Below are positions 32,439 to 40,857 of a stretch of DNA of 64,000 nucleotides, one piece after another. This DNA is from JAOTZA01 sp965224065 (GTDB lineage: Bacteria; Acidobacteriota; Thermoanaerobaculia; Multivoradales; JAHEKO01). Location: the NCBI GenBank assembly GCA_965224065.1, contig CBDCYF010000005.1:2976001-3040000 (forward strand). Reading direction: 5' to 3'. Position 1 is the stretch's first letter. Every line of letters begins with the position of its first letter. The position numbers and the translations under genes were made by a program. The notes under the pieces were generated by a model. It was not told the origin of the DNA. It worked only from the letters and a program-made list of their open reading frames with translations, and did no database searches.

Positions 32439-33449
32439 ATGACGTCGGAAACGCGCAAGTATCAGGGCCTGCTGCTGGGGATCGCGGGGATTGCCGCGTT
32501 GGTCGGCGCGCTGGGCCTGCGGGACACCGCGAGGGCGTCGTACTCGGGCTTGGCGGCGGGTCCCAACGGCAAGATCCTGCGTATCTTGGCCGGCAGCCCG
32601 GCGGCCGAGGCCGGGCTCGAGGTGGGGGACGTGATCCGGAGCATCGGCGGAATCTCGGTTGGCGACACCAAGGCCAACAGCCGGCGCCCCCGGGCCGAGA
32701 TCGGCGAGACGCGGACCTTTGTCGTCGAGCGAGCCGGGGAGCGGCGGGAGTTCGACGTCACCTACGCGCCCCAATCACGACGCAATCGCATCGCGGTCGT
32801 GATCTCTTTTACCGTGGCTCTCTGCTTTGTGGTTTTTTGCGTCTGGGCCTATCGCGCGGCTCCCAGCTCGATAACGCGTGTGCTGGCTTTTTTTGGCCTG
32901 TGTTTCGGTCTGGCGTTTCTCCCCGTCCCCTACGCCAAAAGCTTTGCGCTGCGCACGATCGGCGGGGCCCTGGCGACGGTTCTGGTCGTGACCGGGTTTG
33001 CGCTGCTGGTCCACTTCTTGATGCGCTTTCCCAAGCGGCGGGCGTTTCTCGACAGGCCGTGGGCCAAAGAGCTCATCTACGGCCCCGCGATCGCGGTCAA
33101 CGTCTATCTTCTCTTTATCAACCTGGTGCAGCCCGATTTCACCGGGACGCTGAAAACCGTCACCCTCATGGCGACCGGTCTCTTTGTGGCCGGCTATTTC
33201 GGCTGGGCGCTGGTCTTGATGGTGCAGAGCTTTCTGCGCGCGAGCCCGGAGGAGCGGTCGCGTGACGGCCTGACGCTCATGCTGGTGGCGACACTGGTCG
33301 GCCTGTTGCCGGTCACGCTGACGGCGCTGGCGATTCGGATGTCGATCCTGCTGCCTGGTGGTCTGTACTACGGCTTTACCCTCGGTCTGATCCCCATCGC
33401 GTTTGCCATGGCGGCGGTTCGCCAGCACCGAGCGATAGAGCCAGGGTGA
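32439..33449 (+). CDS. PDZ domain membrane protein
   Basis: 336 residues: one N-terminal membrane helix (8-28), a PDZ domain (about 40-108, with SPAAEAGLEVGDVIRSIGGISV-type text, e.g. AGLEVGDVI), then six or seven helices (110-330). No protease residues are seen, so it is not a rhomboid or S2P peptidase. The C-terminal helices resemble the membrane part of sensor proteins but no kinase follows. Its TGA overlaps the start of the radical SAM gene (GTGA). A 149-bp gap before it contains no gene I can support. Confidence 0.8.
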   Translation: MTSETRKYQGLLLGIAGIAALVGALGLRDTARASYSGLAAGPNGKILRILAGSPAAEAGLEVGDVIRSIGGISVGDTKANSRRPRAEIGETRTFVVERAGERREFDVTYAPQSRRNRIAVVISFTVALCFVVFCVWAYRAAPSSITRVLAFFGLCFGLAFLPVPYAKSFALRTIGGALATVLVVTGFALLVHFLMRFPKRRAFLDRPWAKELIYGPAIAVNVYLLFINLVQPDFTGTLKTVTLMATGLFVAGYFGWALVLMVQSFLRASPEERSRDGLTLMLVATLVGLLPVTLTALAIRMSILLPGGLYYGFTLGLIPIAFAMAAVRQHRAIEPG

Positions 33450-34489
33450 CGTCGCGGAAGGCTCCGCGCGGCCGGGGGGTCGCCGGAAACCCGGCCGGCC
33501 GATTCGAGCGGATCGAAGTCAAGTGCCTCGATGCCGGCCCGGGAAAGATCGAAACGGAATATCTGGCCGACGCCAGCCGGTCGATCATCGCGTATAACCA
33601 GAGTCCCGACGTCGGGTTCGACGCGTCGCTCAACCCCTATCGGGGCTGCGAGCACGGCTGCGCCTATTGTTATGCGCGTCCCACCCACGAGTTTCTGGGG
33701 TTCTCGGCGGGACTGGATTTCGAGACCCGGATCCTAGTCAAGGAACAGGCGCCCGAGCTGCTCGAGCGAGAGCTGGCGGCGCCTGGGTGGAAACCGCAGG
33801 CCCTGGGTCTGAGCGGGGTCACCGATCCGTACCAGCCGATCGAGCGAAAGCTCGAGCTGACCCGCAGGTGCCTTGCGGTCCTCGCCCGTTGTCGCAACCC
33901 GGTGGTCGTCATCACCAAGAACGCTCTGGTGACCCGCGATCTGGACTACCTCTCCGAGCTGGCCCGCCACGACGCGGTACGCGTGTTTCTCTCGGTTACG
34001 ACTCTGGACAACGAGCTGGCGCGCCGGCTCGAGCCGCGGACCTCGCACCCTCGGAAACGGCTCGAAGCCATCGAACGGCTGGCCGCCGCCGGGATCCCGA
34101 CGGGGGTTCTAATCGCACCCGTCATCCCGGCCCTGACCGATCACGAGATGCCCGCGATCCTCGAGGCTGGCGCCGCCGCCGGGGCTCGTCACGCGCGGTT
34201 TGTGCTGCTGCGACTCCCGGGAGCGGTGCGCGAGCTCTTCCTCGGCTGGCTGGACGAGCACGAGCCCGGGAAAAAGGAGCGAGTGGTGTCCCGGATCCGT
34301 TCGCTTCGAGGCGGCGCCTTGAACGACACACGGTTTGGCACGCGCGGACGGGGCGAGGGTCCGTTTGCCGAGCAGATCAAGGCGCTGTTCGAGACCTACT
34401 GCCGCAGATACGGCCTCGAGCGATCCGCGGCGGGGCCGTCCACCGACGCGTTCCGCCGGCCGGGTGGTGAGCAAACAGGACTTTTCTAG
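33446..34489 (+). CDS. PA0069-family radical SAM protein
   Basis: 347 residues from GTG 33446. Hallmarks are SLNPYRGCEHGCAYCYAR (Cx3Cx2C cluster), FETRILVKEQAPELL and GVTDPYQPIE. These are the radical SAM proteins of the Rv2578c/PA0069 group, related to spore photoproduct lyase; their reaction is not known. It is coupled to the PDZ membrane protein by a 4-bp overlap, an unusual partner. Confidence 0.9.
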   Translation: MTSRKAPRGRGVAGNPAGRFERIEVKCLDAGPGKIETEYLADASRSIIAYNQSPDVGFDASLNPYRGCEHGCAYCYARPTHEFLGFSAGLDFETRILVKEQAPELLERELAAPGWKPQALGLSGVTDPYQPIERKLELTRRCLAVLARCRNPVVVITKNALVTRDLDYLSELARHDAVRVFLSVTTLDNELARRLEPRTSHPRKRLEAIERLAAAGIPTGVLIAPVIPALTDHEMPAILEAGAAAGARHARFVLLRLPGAVRELFLGWLDEHEPGKKERVVSRIRSLRGGALNDTRFGTRGRGEGPFAEQIKALFETYCRRYGLERSAAGPSTDAFRRPGGEQTGLF

Positions 34490-34493
34490 CCTG

Positions 34494-34530
34494 ACAAAAA
34501 AGGCCGGCGAGGCATTGTGCCCCGCCGGCT
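34494..34530 (-). terminator. Intrinsic terminator of the matrixin-like gene
   Basis: On the minus strand an 11-bp stem (GCCGGCGGGGC against GCCTCGCCGGC, one mismatch, 34503-34529) is followed by a T-run (complement of aaaaaa at 34496-34501). It ends transcription of the 34553-35587 gene and may also slow the convergent radical SAM transcript. Confidence 0.75.
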
Positions 34531-34552
34531 CAGATTGAACAGCCCGAAACGG

Positions 34553-35587
34553 TTAGTTTTGAGGCCAGTTGCCCCAGTTGGCGCAATGCCCGGCGTTGTC
34601 TGTCCCCAGCAGATCCCTCTGCGGTCCCGCATAGACCGCGTTCATCACCGCCTTGGGCGCAAACTTGAGATTGCCCTTGTTGTCGATAAACACCTTGCCG
34701 AAATGGGCTTGGCTCAGGCCATGGCCGATCTCGTGGAGCGCAACCGTCTCGACGTCGATGTTGCTGACGCCGTCATCGGCCCAGACTCGCGGCGGACCAA
34801 ACGTGCCGACAAACGGATCGTAGTAGATCTCGCGGAAGGCGGTGTCGGCGCGACCGTTGTTGTCGATGTCGGTAAACACCGCCACCGGTACGCAGGGCGC
34901 GCAGAACCCAAACGTGAAGGTGACGCCGATGGTGCCGCCACCGAATTCGAGATCGCGCCAACCCGCGTGCTGTACATCGGCAAAAACAAAATTGTTGACT
35001 CCCGCTACGAAGCCGATGTCGATCCCGAAGTCGGGATTGCGTACAAGCGGCAAGTCCGAACAACTCACGTTGTCCCAACTGTCGGTGGCCCGAACGATCG
35101 CGGCATCGGTCTGGGCTCCGGTGAGGCCCCCTGCGAAGGGCACGGCATCGCCGGTCGTGTCGATGGCATAGGTAATGCCGCCCGCCGGGTCACTCCACGC
35201 TCGCCGTGCATCGAAGGGAACAAAATCGAAGCTCAATCTCTTGTTGCCGACGTCATTGGCGATGATCGTGTTGCCCTGGGCGTTGACGTCGCCGGTTACG
35301 TACTCCACCATGACGGCGCGATAGTCGGCTCCGTCCGCCGCCAGGGAGATGTTGATCCCGTCCAGCATGGCCGTCAGTTCGCTTTCAACCGCGGCCTTCT
35401 GGCGCGCCGCTCTTCGGGCGGCCTTTCGCGCAGCCTTGCGAGCGGCTTTCTTTTCGGCCCGGCTCGTCTCTTCCTCGAGAGGCTCACTCTGTTCGACGAA
35501 CCGATCCGCCGCCTGAGCGTCCGCGGGGAGCACCACGGTGGCCACAAATGCCACCAGCAGCGCGAGACAGAATAGGGTTTTCTTCAT
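34553..35587 (-). CDS. Secreted matrixin-like metallopeptidase
   Basis: 344 residues. Signal peptide MKKTLFCLALLVAF to ADAQA. A basic helical stretch (KKAARKAARKAARRAARQKAA region, about 46-68) may be a propeptide or coiled coil. The zinc site VALHEIGHGLSQAHFG fits HExxHxxxxxH of metzincins, and KAVMNAVY is the probable Met-turn. Several cysteines (CSDLP, FCAPC) suggest disulfides. It cleaves proteins outside the cell or in the periplasm, presumably after loss of the N-terminal part. GAAAGGAATG-type text gives the ribosome site before 35587. Confidence 0.88.
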   Translation of the reverse strand: MKKTLFCLALLVAFVATVVLPADAQAADRFVEQSEPLEEETSRAEKKAARKAARKAARRAARQKAAVESELTAMLDGINISLAADGADYRAVMVEYVTGDVNAQGNTIIANDVGNKRLSFDFVPFDARRAWSDPAGGITYAIDTTGDAVPFAGGLTGAQTDAAIVRATDSWDNVSCSDLPLVRNPDFGIDIGFVAGVNNFVFADVQHAGWRDLEFGGGTIGVTFTFGFCAPCVPVAVFTDIDNNGRADTAFREIYYDPFVGTFGPPRVWADDGVSNIDVETVALHEIGHGLSQAHFGKVFIDNKGNLKFAPKAVMNAVYAGPQRDLLGTDNAGHCANWGNWPQN

Positions 35588-35820
35588 TCCTTTCTCCTTT
35601 GTTGTAGTCCTGACCCCGTTCGAGAAATCTCTTTTGATCGAGGCCGATTGGTGACGTCTAGCTGTTCCTGCTACAGGTCCGAGCCTGGAAGCTACCGGAC
35701 AAGCGCGGCGGCCACGGGGCGGCTGACACCGCGAAGTCCTAGCTGAAAAAGACGGATGGAGAATATAGTCGGACAGGCGCAGGAAAGCAAATACGTAATC
35801 TGTGGAATGGGAACCGGAAC
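35588..35820. other. Intergenic region without gene
   Basis: Upstream of the minus-strand peptidase gene and downstream of the M14 gene. I see no supported reading frame. It should contain the promoter of the matrixin-like gene, but no clear box pair stands out. Confidence 0.6.
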
Positions 35821-35904
35821 TACGGCGACAGGATACCTAATTTGAGCAAACGATCCCGTTCCGTAGCGCTGGCTACGCTCAAAATTAGGTATCCTGTCGC
35901 CGTA
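35821..35904. repeat. Long inverted repeat with nested hairpin
   Basis: Left arm TACGGCGACAGGATACCTAA-TTTGAGC (35821-35847) pairs with the right arm at 35877-35904 over 27 bp with a single T insertion. The 29-base loop holds its own hairpin CGTAGC/GCTACG with a GCTG loop. It ends one base before the stop of the M14 gene. It could be a terminator without T-run, a REP-like element or a mobile-element remnant. Confidence 0.8.
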
Positions 35905-35905
35905 A

Positions 35906-36871
35906 TTAGCGGGCGGCGCCGGCTTCGACGGAGCCCGAGCCGAGGGATGCCACTTTGGGCACGTTGACCCGTAGGTAGCGCACGAGGTCGACCCAGATCT
36001 GGTTCTGCTCTTTCATCGTGGGCATGATCCCGGCGCTCGGTAGCTCGATGGTCACCACGGGCAGCCCCATGTGGACACCCGCGTAGCGGCCCAGCGAGCC
36101 GGGGTAGGTCCCCATCAGTTTGAGGTAGAGGGGCCCGAGCTTTCGCGGTGGGTCCGAGGGGCCGTCGTAGTCGACCACGTGGCTCGGCGCGTGGACGGAC
36201 ACGATCACCGCGGGCCGGAAGCTCTCGATTTCGTCGTAGAGCCACTGCGATTCGGGCTCGCTGAGCGGCGCCGGCCCGGGGTAGCGCCGTGGATTGCGCG
36301 ATGTGCGCCGCACCCAGTAGTCCTCGGCTTCCACCAACCAGTTTGGGCTCGGAAAGTTCCGGTTCAGATCGACTCCACGGCCGTTCATGCGTTGCGATCT
36401 CTTGCGCAGCAGGCCGTCCGGGTTCATGAGTGGCGCGACGCGCCAGTGGAACAACCCGGAGTGAAACCGGTCCAGCATGGCCATCCATTTGAAAACGATG
36501 CTCACCGAGGAGTATTCGTCGCCATGGATGCCCCCGATCAGCAGTACCCGACCCAGCGGCTCGCGGGTCGGGAGCGGTGGATACTCGGCCAGCAGGATCG
36601 GCGTGCCGTCGACCGAATGGCGGCCCGAGGGCTCCAGCGGGCGGGACAGACAGTCGGTGAGAGAGACGCTCGAGAGCTTGCGGGCAATCCGCTCACACGT
36701 GGGACGTACGTCGGGGAGGTGGAGATCGGTCGAGTCCGGATCCGCAAAACTCGGGGAGGCCGTCAAGGTCGCGACGAGCAGAAGCAACACGCCCAGAGTC
36801 GACGGCAAGCCTCCCATCGGCCCGATCTCACCGAGGCGTCGCGTCAAGCTGGATAGTCGATAGACGAACAT
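35906..36871 (-). CDS. Secreted M14-family zinc carboxypeptidase
   Basis: 321 residues from ATG 36871, preceded by AGGAGGGGA; longer in-frame starts would place charged text before the hydrophobic segment. Signal or membrane helix at about 22-42 (TLGVLLLLVATLTASPSFA). Zinc ligands are GGIHGDEYSS (HxxE) and VSVHAPSH; NPDGLLRKR and GVDLNRNFPSPN are the arginine-binding block; the catalytic Glu is in VTIELPSAG. It is closest to MpaA-like murein-peptide carboxypeptidases, so a peptidoglycan-peptide role is plausible. Confidence 0.88.
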   Translation of the reverse strand: MFVYRLSSLTRRLGEIGPMGGLPSTLGVLLLLVATLTASPSFADPDSTDLHLPDVRPTCERIARKLSSVSLTDCLSRPLEPSGRHSVDGTPILLAEYPPLPTREPLGRVLLIGGIHGDEYSSVSIVFKWMAMLDRFHSGLFHWRVAPLMNPDGLLRKRSQRMNGRGVDLNRNFPSPNWLVEAEDYWVRRTSRNPRRYPGPAPLSEPESQWLYDEIESFRPAVIVSVHAPSHVVDYDGPSDPPRKLGPLYLKLMGTYPGSLGRYAGVHMGLPVVTIELPSAGIMPTMKEQNQIWVDLVRYLRVNVPKVASLGSGSVEAGAAR

Positions 36872-37062
36872 TCCCCTCCTGCCCTTAGAAGGCGATCTCA
36901 TTATAGACGCGACGTCCAAAAGGCCGCCGGAGGCCGAGAAGACCACGGCCCCTCCCGCATCCCTATTACAAAAGCCACATGCCGGCAGATGCCGGTGTGT
37001 GATAATCGACCGCATCAAAGGGGGCGGATACGTTTTTGGCGGTGATCGCCAGTCGCTAGGAA

Positions 37063-37995
37063 GTGGCTTTGGACCGAAGAACGCTACTCAAGGGCATCCC
37101 GCTCGGTGCCGCCGCGTTTCTTGCCGGCGACTTTGGATGGCGCAGGCTACGCCAGAGGCTGAACGACGCCGAATGGCTGCGTCCGGCGCCCGACGGGGCC
37201 GACCCCGAGTTGTTGGATCCCTTGCGGGACGAGGGCAGCAGCCACCGGCGGTCGGGTGAGGCCGTCGCCTCGCTGGATCCCGACGACCCGTTCCAGAAGA
37301 TCCGCGAGTTCGATCGCACCTACCCGGACGATTTTCTGCTCGCCGAAGACCAGAGAGCCCTGCTCGAGGTGGTCTCCGCCCGGCTGGAGCGAGCCCAGCG
37401 GCTCATCGGCCACGGCAACTTCAACTTGCTCTCCTTTGACCGGCTGCTCCGGTTTGCCAACAACTATGACGACATCGGAGCCTTTCCTTCCGAGGAGCTG
37501 ATGTTTCTGGAGGACATCTTTTGGGCGGACGCCGATTGGTATGGGTTCAGGGGAGAGAAAGTGATCACCGAGCTGGCCCATGAGATCTCGAAGCGAGAGG
37601 TGAAGAAGATCGCGGGCAGCGGGCACTACCTCTTCCGCGGTGAGCCGCTGGAGAAGTTCGAGCAGATCCGGCGTGACATCGGTGACTCCATCACCCTGAC
37701 GTCGGGGGTGCGGGGCCTGGCTAAACAGTTCCAGCTGTTTCTCCGCAAGGCCGTCGAGACGGGTGGCAATCTGTCTCAGGCGTCGCGCTCGCTCGCTCCA
37801 CCGGGCTACTCGTACCACGCTCGGGGCGACTTCGACATCGGCAAGATCGGTCTGGGTGCCGACAACTTCACCGAGGCCTTTGCGGATACCGACGAGTACC
37901 GCAAGATGATCGATCTCGGCTACGTCGACATCCGCTACCACGAGACCAATCCGTTCGGGGTTCGGCACGAGCCCTGGCACATCAAGATCGCCTAG
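37063..37995 (+). CDS. Tat-exported M15 D-Ala-D-Ala carboxypeptidase (VanY-like)
   Basis: 310 residues from GTG 37063. A twin-arginine motif DRRTLLKGIPLG starts the protein. The M15B zinc site is at the C-terminus: SYHARGDFDIG (HxxxxxxD) and RHEPWHIKI (catalytic Glu, ligand His). An unusual 150-residue helical middle (60-210) precedes it. It would cut D,D- or L,D-peptide bonds in peptidoglycan. Its TAG overlaps the TAG of the convergent kinase gene by four bases (CTAG). Confidence 0.85.
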   Translation: MALDRRTLLKGIPLGAAAFLAGDFGWRRLRQRLNDAEWLRPAPDGADPELLDPLRDEGSSHRRSGEAVASLDPDDPFQKIREFDRTYPDDFLLAEDQRALLEVVSARLERAQRLIGHGNFNLLSFDRLLRFANNYDDIGAFPSEELMFLEDIFWADADWYGFRGEKVITELAHEISKREVKKIAGSGHYLFRGEPLEKFEQIRRDIGDSITLTSGVRGLAKQFQLFLRKAVETGGNLSQASRSLAPPGYSYHARGDFDIGKIGLGADNFTEAFADTDEYRKMIDLGYVDIRYHETNPFGVRHEPWHIKIA

Positions 37996-38915
37996 CTCCC
38001 GAACCAGTCGGCCAGCCGGGCGCGCGCGGCTTCGGGGGTGGCCGCAAACAGGCCGTCGGCGCCCTCGGCTTCGATCGCAAAGCTCGCCGAGACCACTCCG
38101 CGCGCCAGGGCCCGTGGCATCGGCTCACCCAGGAGCCGTCCGGCCAGCACGCCGCCGGCGAAAGCGTCCCCGGCGCCGGTGGGGTCGACGACCACGGTGG
38201 AGCGGGTCGGCCACTCGTCGGCGCTGGCGGCCTGGCAGTCGTAGCAGATGCCCCCGGACGCTCCGCGCTTGTAGAGGATTGTGCCCAGGCGTTGGTCGAC
38301 GTCTTCAGGGTCGTTGGCGGGCGCGGCCAAGCGCTCGAGAACGGGAACCGGGCGCTCGAGCCCGCCCGGGATGGTCATCTCGTCTTCGCTCAACAGGAGC
38401 AGATCGACCTGCGCGAAGAGGTGGCTCCATGAGTCGAGGACCTTTTCAGTGAGCAGCTCGTACGGATCGGCCGACAGAAGCGTGTCCGGCCACTCGGTCA
38501 GGGTCCCGATCAGACCCTCTTGAACGGTCCAGGGCATCGGCGCAAGGTGCAGCGCGCGCGGTCGCCAGGCCCCTGGGATCTCCTCGACCGTCGGTGAGAC
38601 GTCCGCGTGGCTGGGTCCGCCCAGCCGGTGGACGAGTCGCCGCCGCTGGCCCTCGTAGAGAAGCCAGGTGCGGAGCGTCGGCTGACCGGTGGCGCGCACG
38701 CCTCCGAGGTCGATTTGCTGGTTGCCGAGCTCGGCCATCGGCTCGGGCGGATAGTCTCGCCCGATGCGGCTGACGATGCCGACGCTGATGGGCCAGAGCG
38801 CGGCGCCCAGGGCCACGTAGAGCGCGGCCCCTCCCGGCTGGGCCATCCGGGTGCGACCGTCGGAGTAAACGACGTCGTCGAGGAGGAGATTGCCGACGAC
38901 GGCGAGATCAACCAC
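37992..38915 (-). CDS. PfkB-family carbohydrate kinase
   Basis: 307 residues starting at GTG 38915 (VVDLAVVGNLLLDD), which overlaps the DinB gene end by eight bases. Motifs: GGAALYVALGAALW near the start and VVVDPTGAGDAFAGG near the end (anion hole and catalytic Asp). The sugar or nucleoside substrate cannot be told. It is the third gene of a minus-strand trio with the BtpA-like and DinB genes. Confidence 0.87.
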   Translation of the reverse strand: MVDLAVVGNLLLDDVVYSDGRTRMAQPGGAALYVALGAALWPISVGIVSRIGRDYPPEPMAELGNQQIDLGGVRATGQPTLRTWLLYEGQRRRLVHRLGGPSHADVSPTVEEIPGAWRPRALHLAPMPWTVQEGLIGTLTEWPDTLLSADPYELLTEKVLDSWSHLFAQVDLLLLSEDEMTIPGGLERPVPVLERLAAPANDPEDVDQRLGTILYKRGASGGICYDCQAASADEWPTRSTVVVDPTGAGDAFAGGVLAGRLLGEPMPRALARGVVSASFAIEAEGADGLFAATPEAARARLADWFGS

Positions 38916-39456
38916 GCTCGCCGAGGCCGTCGCGGATGCGCGAGAGCTGCCGGAGGTGCACCAGGTCGTGGCCGGCGTAGAGCTGCAGCATGTGCTCGAT
39001 GCTCTCCTCGCCACGCTCGCTGTGGCGGCCCGAGCGCTTCATCTCCTCGGACCCGAGCGCGCGCAGCAGCTTCAGATTGAGCCCCCGGAGCGTGGTCAAT
39101 TGCTCGACTGCGGCAACCGGGTCGGCTTGGTTGTAGCGTAGCTCGTCCGCCCAACGGTCCTGGTCGTAGCCGGTCAGCACCGGATCGGCGTCGGCGAGCA
39201 CCACCCGCAGGCGATATGCCCAGACCAGCTCCGAGTCCGCCAGGTGCTGTACGACCTCGAGCATCGACCACTTGCCCGGTGCCTCGGCCGTTCGAAGCTG
39301 TTCGTCGGTCATTGCCTGGACGAGATCCCGAACGCGGCCGGGGAGCTCGTCCAGCACCTCGAGAGGGTCGCGGTCGCCGAGGAGCTCCAAAATAGCCTGG
39401 GTGTATTCTTTGGCCTCGCCTTCGGCCCGTGAGATCGGGTTGGAGAAGATCGACAT
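38908..39456 (-). CDS. DinB-family protein
   Basis: 182 residues from ATG 39456 after AAAGGAG. Four-helix DinB fold; probable metal ligands are His in MLEVVQHLADSE and the late pair YAGHDLVHLRQL. Members act as thiol-dependent transferases or hydrolases; this one is unassigned. It lies 11 bases after the BtpA-like gene and overlaps the kinase. Confidence 0.85.
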   Translation of the reverse strand: MSIFSNPISRAEGEAKEYTQAILELLGDRDPLEVLDELPGRVRDLVQAMTDEQLRTAEAPGKWSMLEVVQHLADSELVWAYRLRVVLADADPVLTGYDQDRWADELRYNQADPVAAVEQLTTLRGLNLKLLRALGSEEMKRSGRHSERGEESIEHMLQLYAGHDLVHLRQLSRIRDGLGERG

Positions 39457-39467
39457 CCGGTGCTCCT

Positions 39468-40289
39468 TTAGTTGGCCGTTCCGGCCGCCGTGAAGGCCTC
39501 GGCCATCCGGGCGGCGCGCTGCGCCTCGAGCGGGTTCGACCAAAGGCCGTCCGATTTGAGCCAGGAGCCCACGATCAAGGCGTCGGCGGCCGCGTACTCG
39601 GCGACGTTTTCCGGTGTTATCCCGGATCCCACCAGGGTGGGAATCTCGACCGCGCCACTCACCGCCTCGACCTCGGCGGGGTCGGTGGCACGGCCGGTCT
39701 CGGTGCCGCTCACCACGACCCCGTCGGCAAGAAAAAACTCTGCCGCGCGGGCGGTCTCCACCAGGCCGACATCCGCCGTGAGGGCGTGAGCAGAGTGTTT
39801 TTTCTTGACGTCCGCAAAGACCGCGATGTGCCCGGCATCGATCGCGCGCCGGTACCGTAGCAACTCGCCGGCGTCGGACTCCATCAGGCCTTCATCCGCC
39901 ACGTGGGCAAACACAAACCCCTCGACACGGACAAACGCCGCCCCGCAGGCCATTGCCACGCTCAGCGCCTCGCGGTTGGCCCCCGCCAGCACCTGGACGC
40001 CGAGGGGAAGGGGTACCCGGCGCCGGACTTCGCGACCGACCACGGCCATCGCGGCGGTAATCTCGGGGCCGACCGAACGCCGCCGGTAGGGCCGGTCGTG
40101 CATGTTCTCGATGGTCAGCCCGTGGAAACCGGCTTGGAAAAGGATGTCCGCCTCGGCGGCGGCCCGTTCGGCGATCTCCTCGACGCCGCGTTCGCCGCGA
40201 GGGGTTCCGGGGAGCGCGTCGAGATGGAGCGCTCCGATGAGTGCCCGGGGCACCCCAAAAGTAGCTTCGATGGTCCCGGCGGCATCCAA
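39468..40289 (-). CDS. BtpA/SgcQ-family TIM-barrel protein
   Basis: 273 residues. Begins at TTG 40289 (a TAGGATC box lies about ten bases upstream); GTG 40253 is the alternative. BtpA-family marks: ALIGALHLDALPGTP, GFHGLTIENMHDRPY, ADVKKKHSAHAL, PTLVGSGITPENV. In cyanobacteria BtpA stabilises photosystem I; in others the family is a putative phosphate-binding TIM-barrel enzyme, and next to a PfkB kinase a sugar- or nucleoside-related reaction is plausible. Confidence 0.87.
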   Translation of the reverse strand: MDAAGTIEATFGVPRALIGALHLDALPGTPRGERGVEEIAERAAAEADILFQAGFHGLTIENMHDRPYRRRSVGPEITAAMAVVGREVRRRVPLPLGVQVLAGANREALSVAMACGAAFVRVEGFVFAHVADEGLMESDAGELLRYRRAIDAGHIAVFADVKKKHSAHALTADVGLVETARAAEFFLADGVVVSGTETGRATDPAEVEAVSGAVEIPTLVGSGITPENVAEYAAADALIVGSWLKSDGLWSNPLEAQRAARMAEAFTAAGTAN

Positions 40290-40392
40290 GTCGTCCGGGA
40301 TCCTACCGAATTGGAGAGACCGGGCGTGAGATCGAATCGAAGGCGCCCTTCGGCGCGCCGGGTGGCTTGACAGGGTCGGACCGCGCTGCTAC

Positions 40393-40419
40393 TTTTTCAA
40401 CAGATGCTGAAAAATCAGC
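40393..40419. promoter_or_regulatory. Inverted repeat, candidate BlaI-like operator
   Basis: TTTTTCA (40393-40399) and TGAAAAA (40408-40414) form a perfect 7-bp inverted repeat with an 8-base centre, overlapping a second one, GCTGA-AAAA-TCAGC (40406-40419). It is an AT-rich island 58 bases before the BlaI-like gene. Such repressors bind dyads in their own promoter, so autoregulation is likely. It is not the classical TACA-TGTA sequence. Confidence 0.5.
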
Positions 40420-40476
40420 AACCCAATCGGCCCTTCGCCCGTATGAAGTCCACAGAGGTCAGGGAGGTCGTCTGAG

Positions 40477-40857
40477 GTGAGAAAGAAGGAGTTCAGCCGC
40501 CGCGAGAGGGAAGTGATGGACATCGTGTTCCGGCTCGGCGAGGCGACAGTTTCGCGGGTGAGGGCCGAAATGCCCGATCCACCAAGCTACTCGGCGGTTC
40601 GCAGCACCCTGTCGATCCTCGAGTCCAAGGGCCATCTGGCCCATGATTTCGACGGCAACCGCTACACCTACCGGCCGACGGTGGATCGACGGAAAGCCCG
40701 CGAGAGCGCCCTCGACCACCTGCTCGATACGTTCTTTGACGCCTCGCCCGCCCAGGTGGTCAGCGCGGTGCTCGAAGAGCGCGCAGCGGACTTGACCCAG
40801 GAAGATCTCGACGAGCTGGCTTCGATGATCGAGCGAGCCCGGGAGAAGGGACGATGA
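40477..40857 (+). CDS. BlaI/MecI-family transcriptional repressor
   Basis: 126 residues from GTG 40477. The winged-helix region SRREREVMDIVFRLGEATV (split here) continues with SYSAVRSTLSILESKG, the typical BlaI recognition helix, and an acidic dimerisation tail. It would repress its own operon until cut by the partner protease encoded next. Its stop overlaps the start of the M56 gene (ATGA). Confidence 0.92.
   Translation: MRKKEFSRREREVMDIVFRLGEATVSRVRAEMPDPPSYSAVRSTLSILESKGHLAHDFDGNRYTYRPTVDRRKARESALDHLLDTFFDASPAQVVSAVLEERAADLTQEDLDELASMIERAREKGR

Noticed and set aside
35820..36488. Minus-strand 222-codon frame at the long inverted repeat
   Set aside because: It is a shadow of the M14 carboxypeptidase gene in another frame and runs into the repeat.
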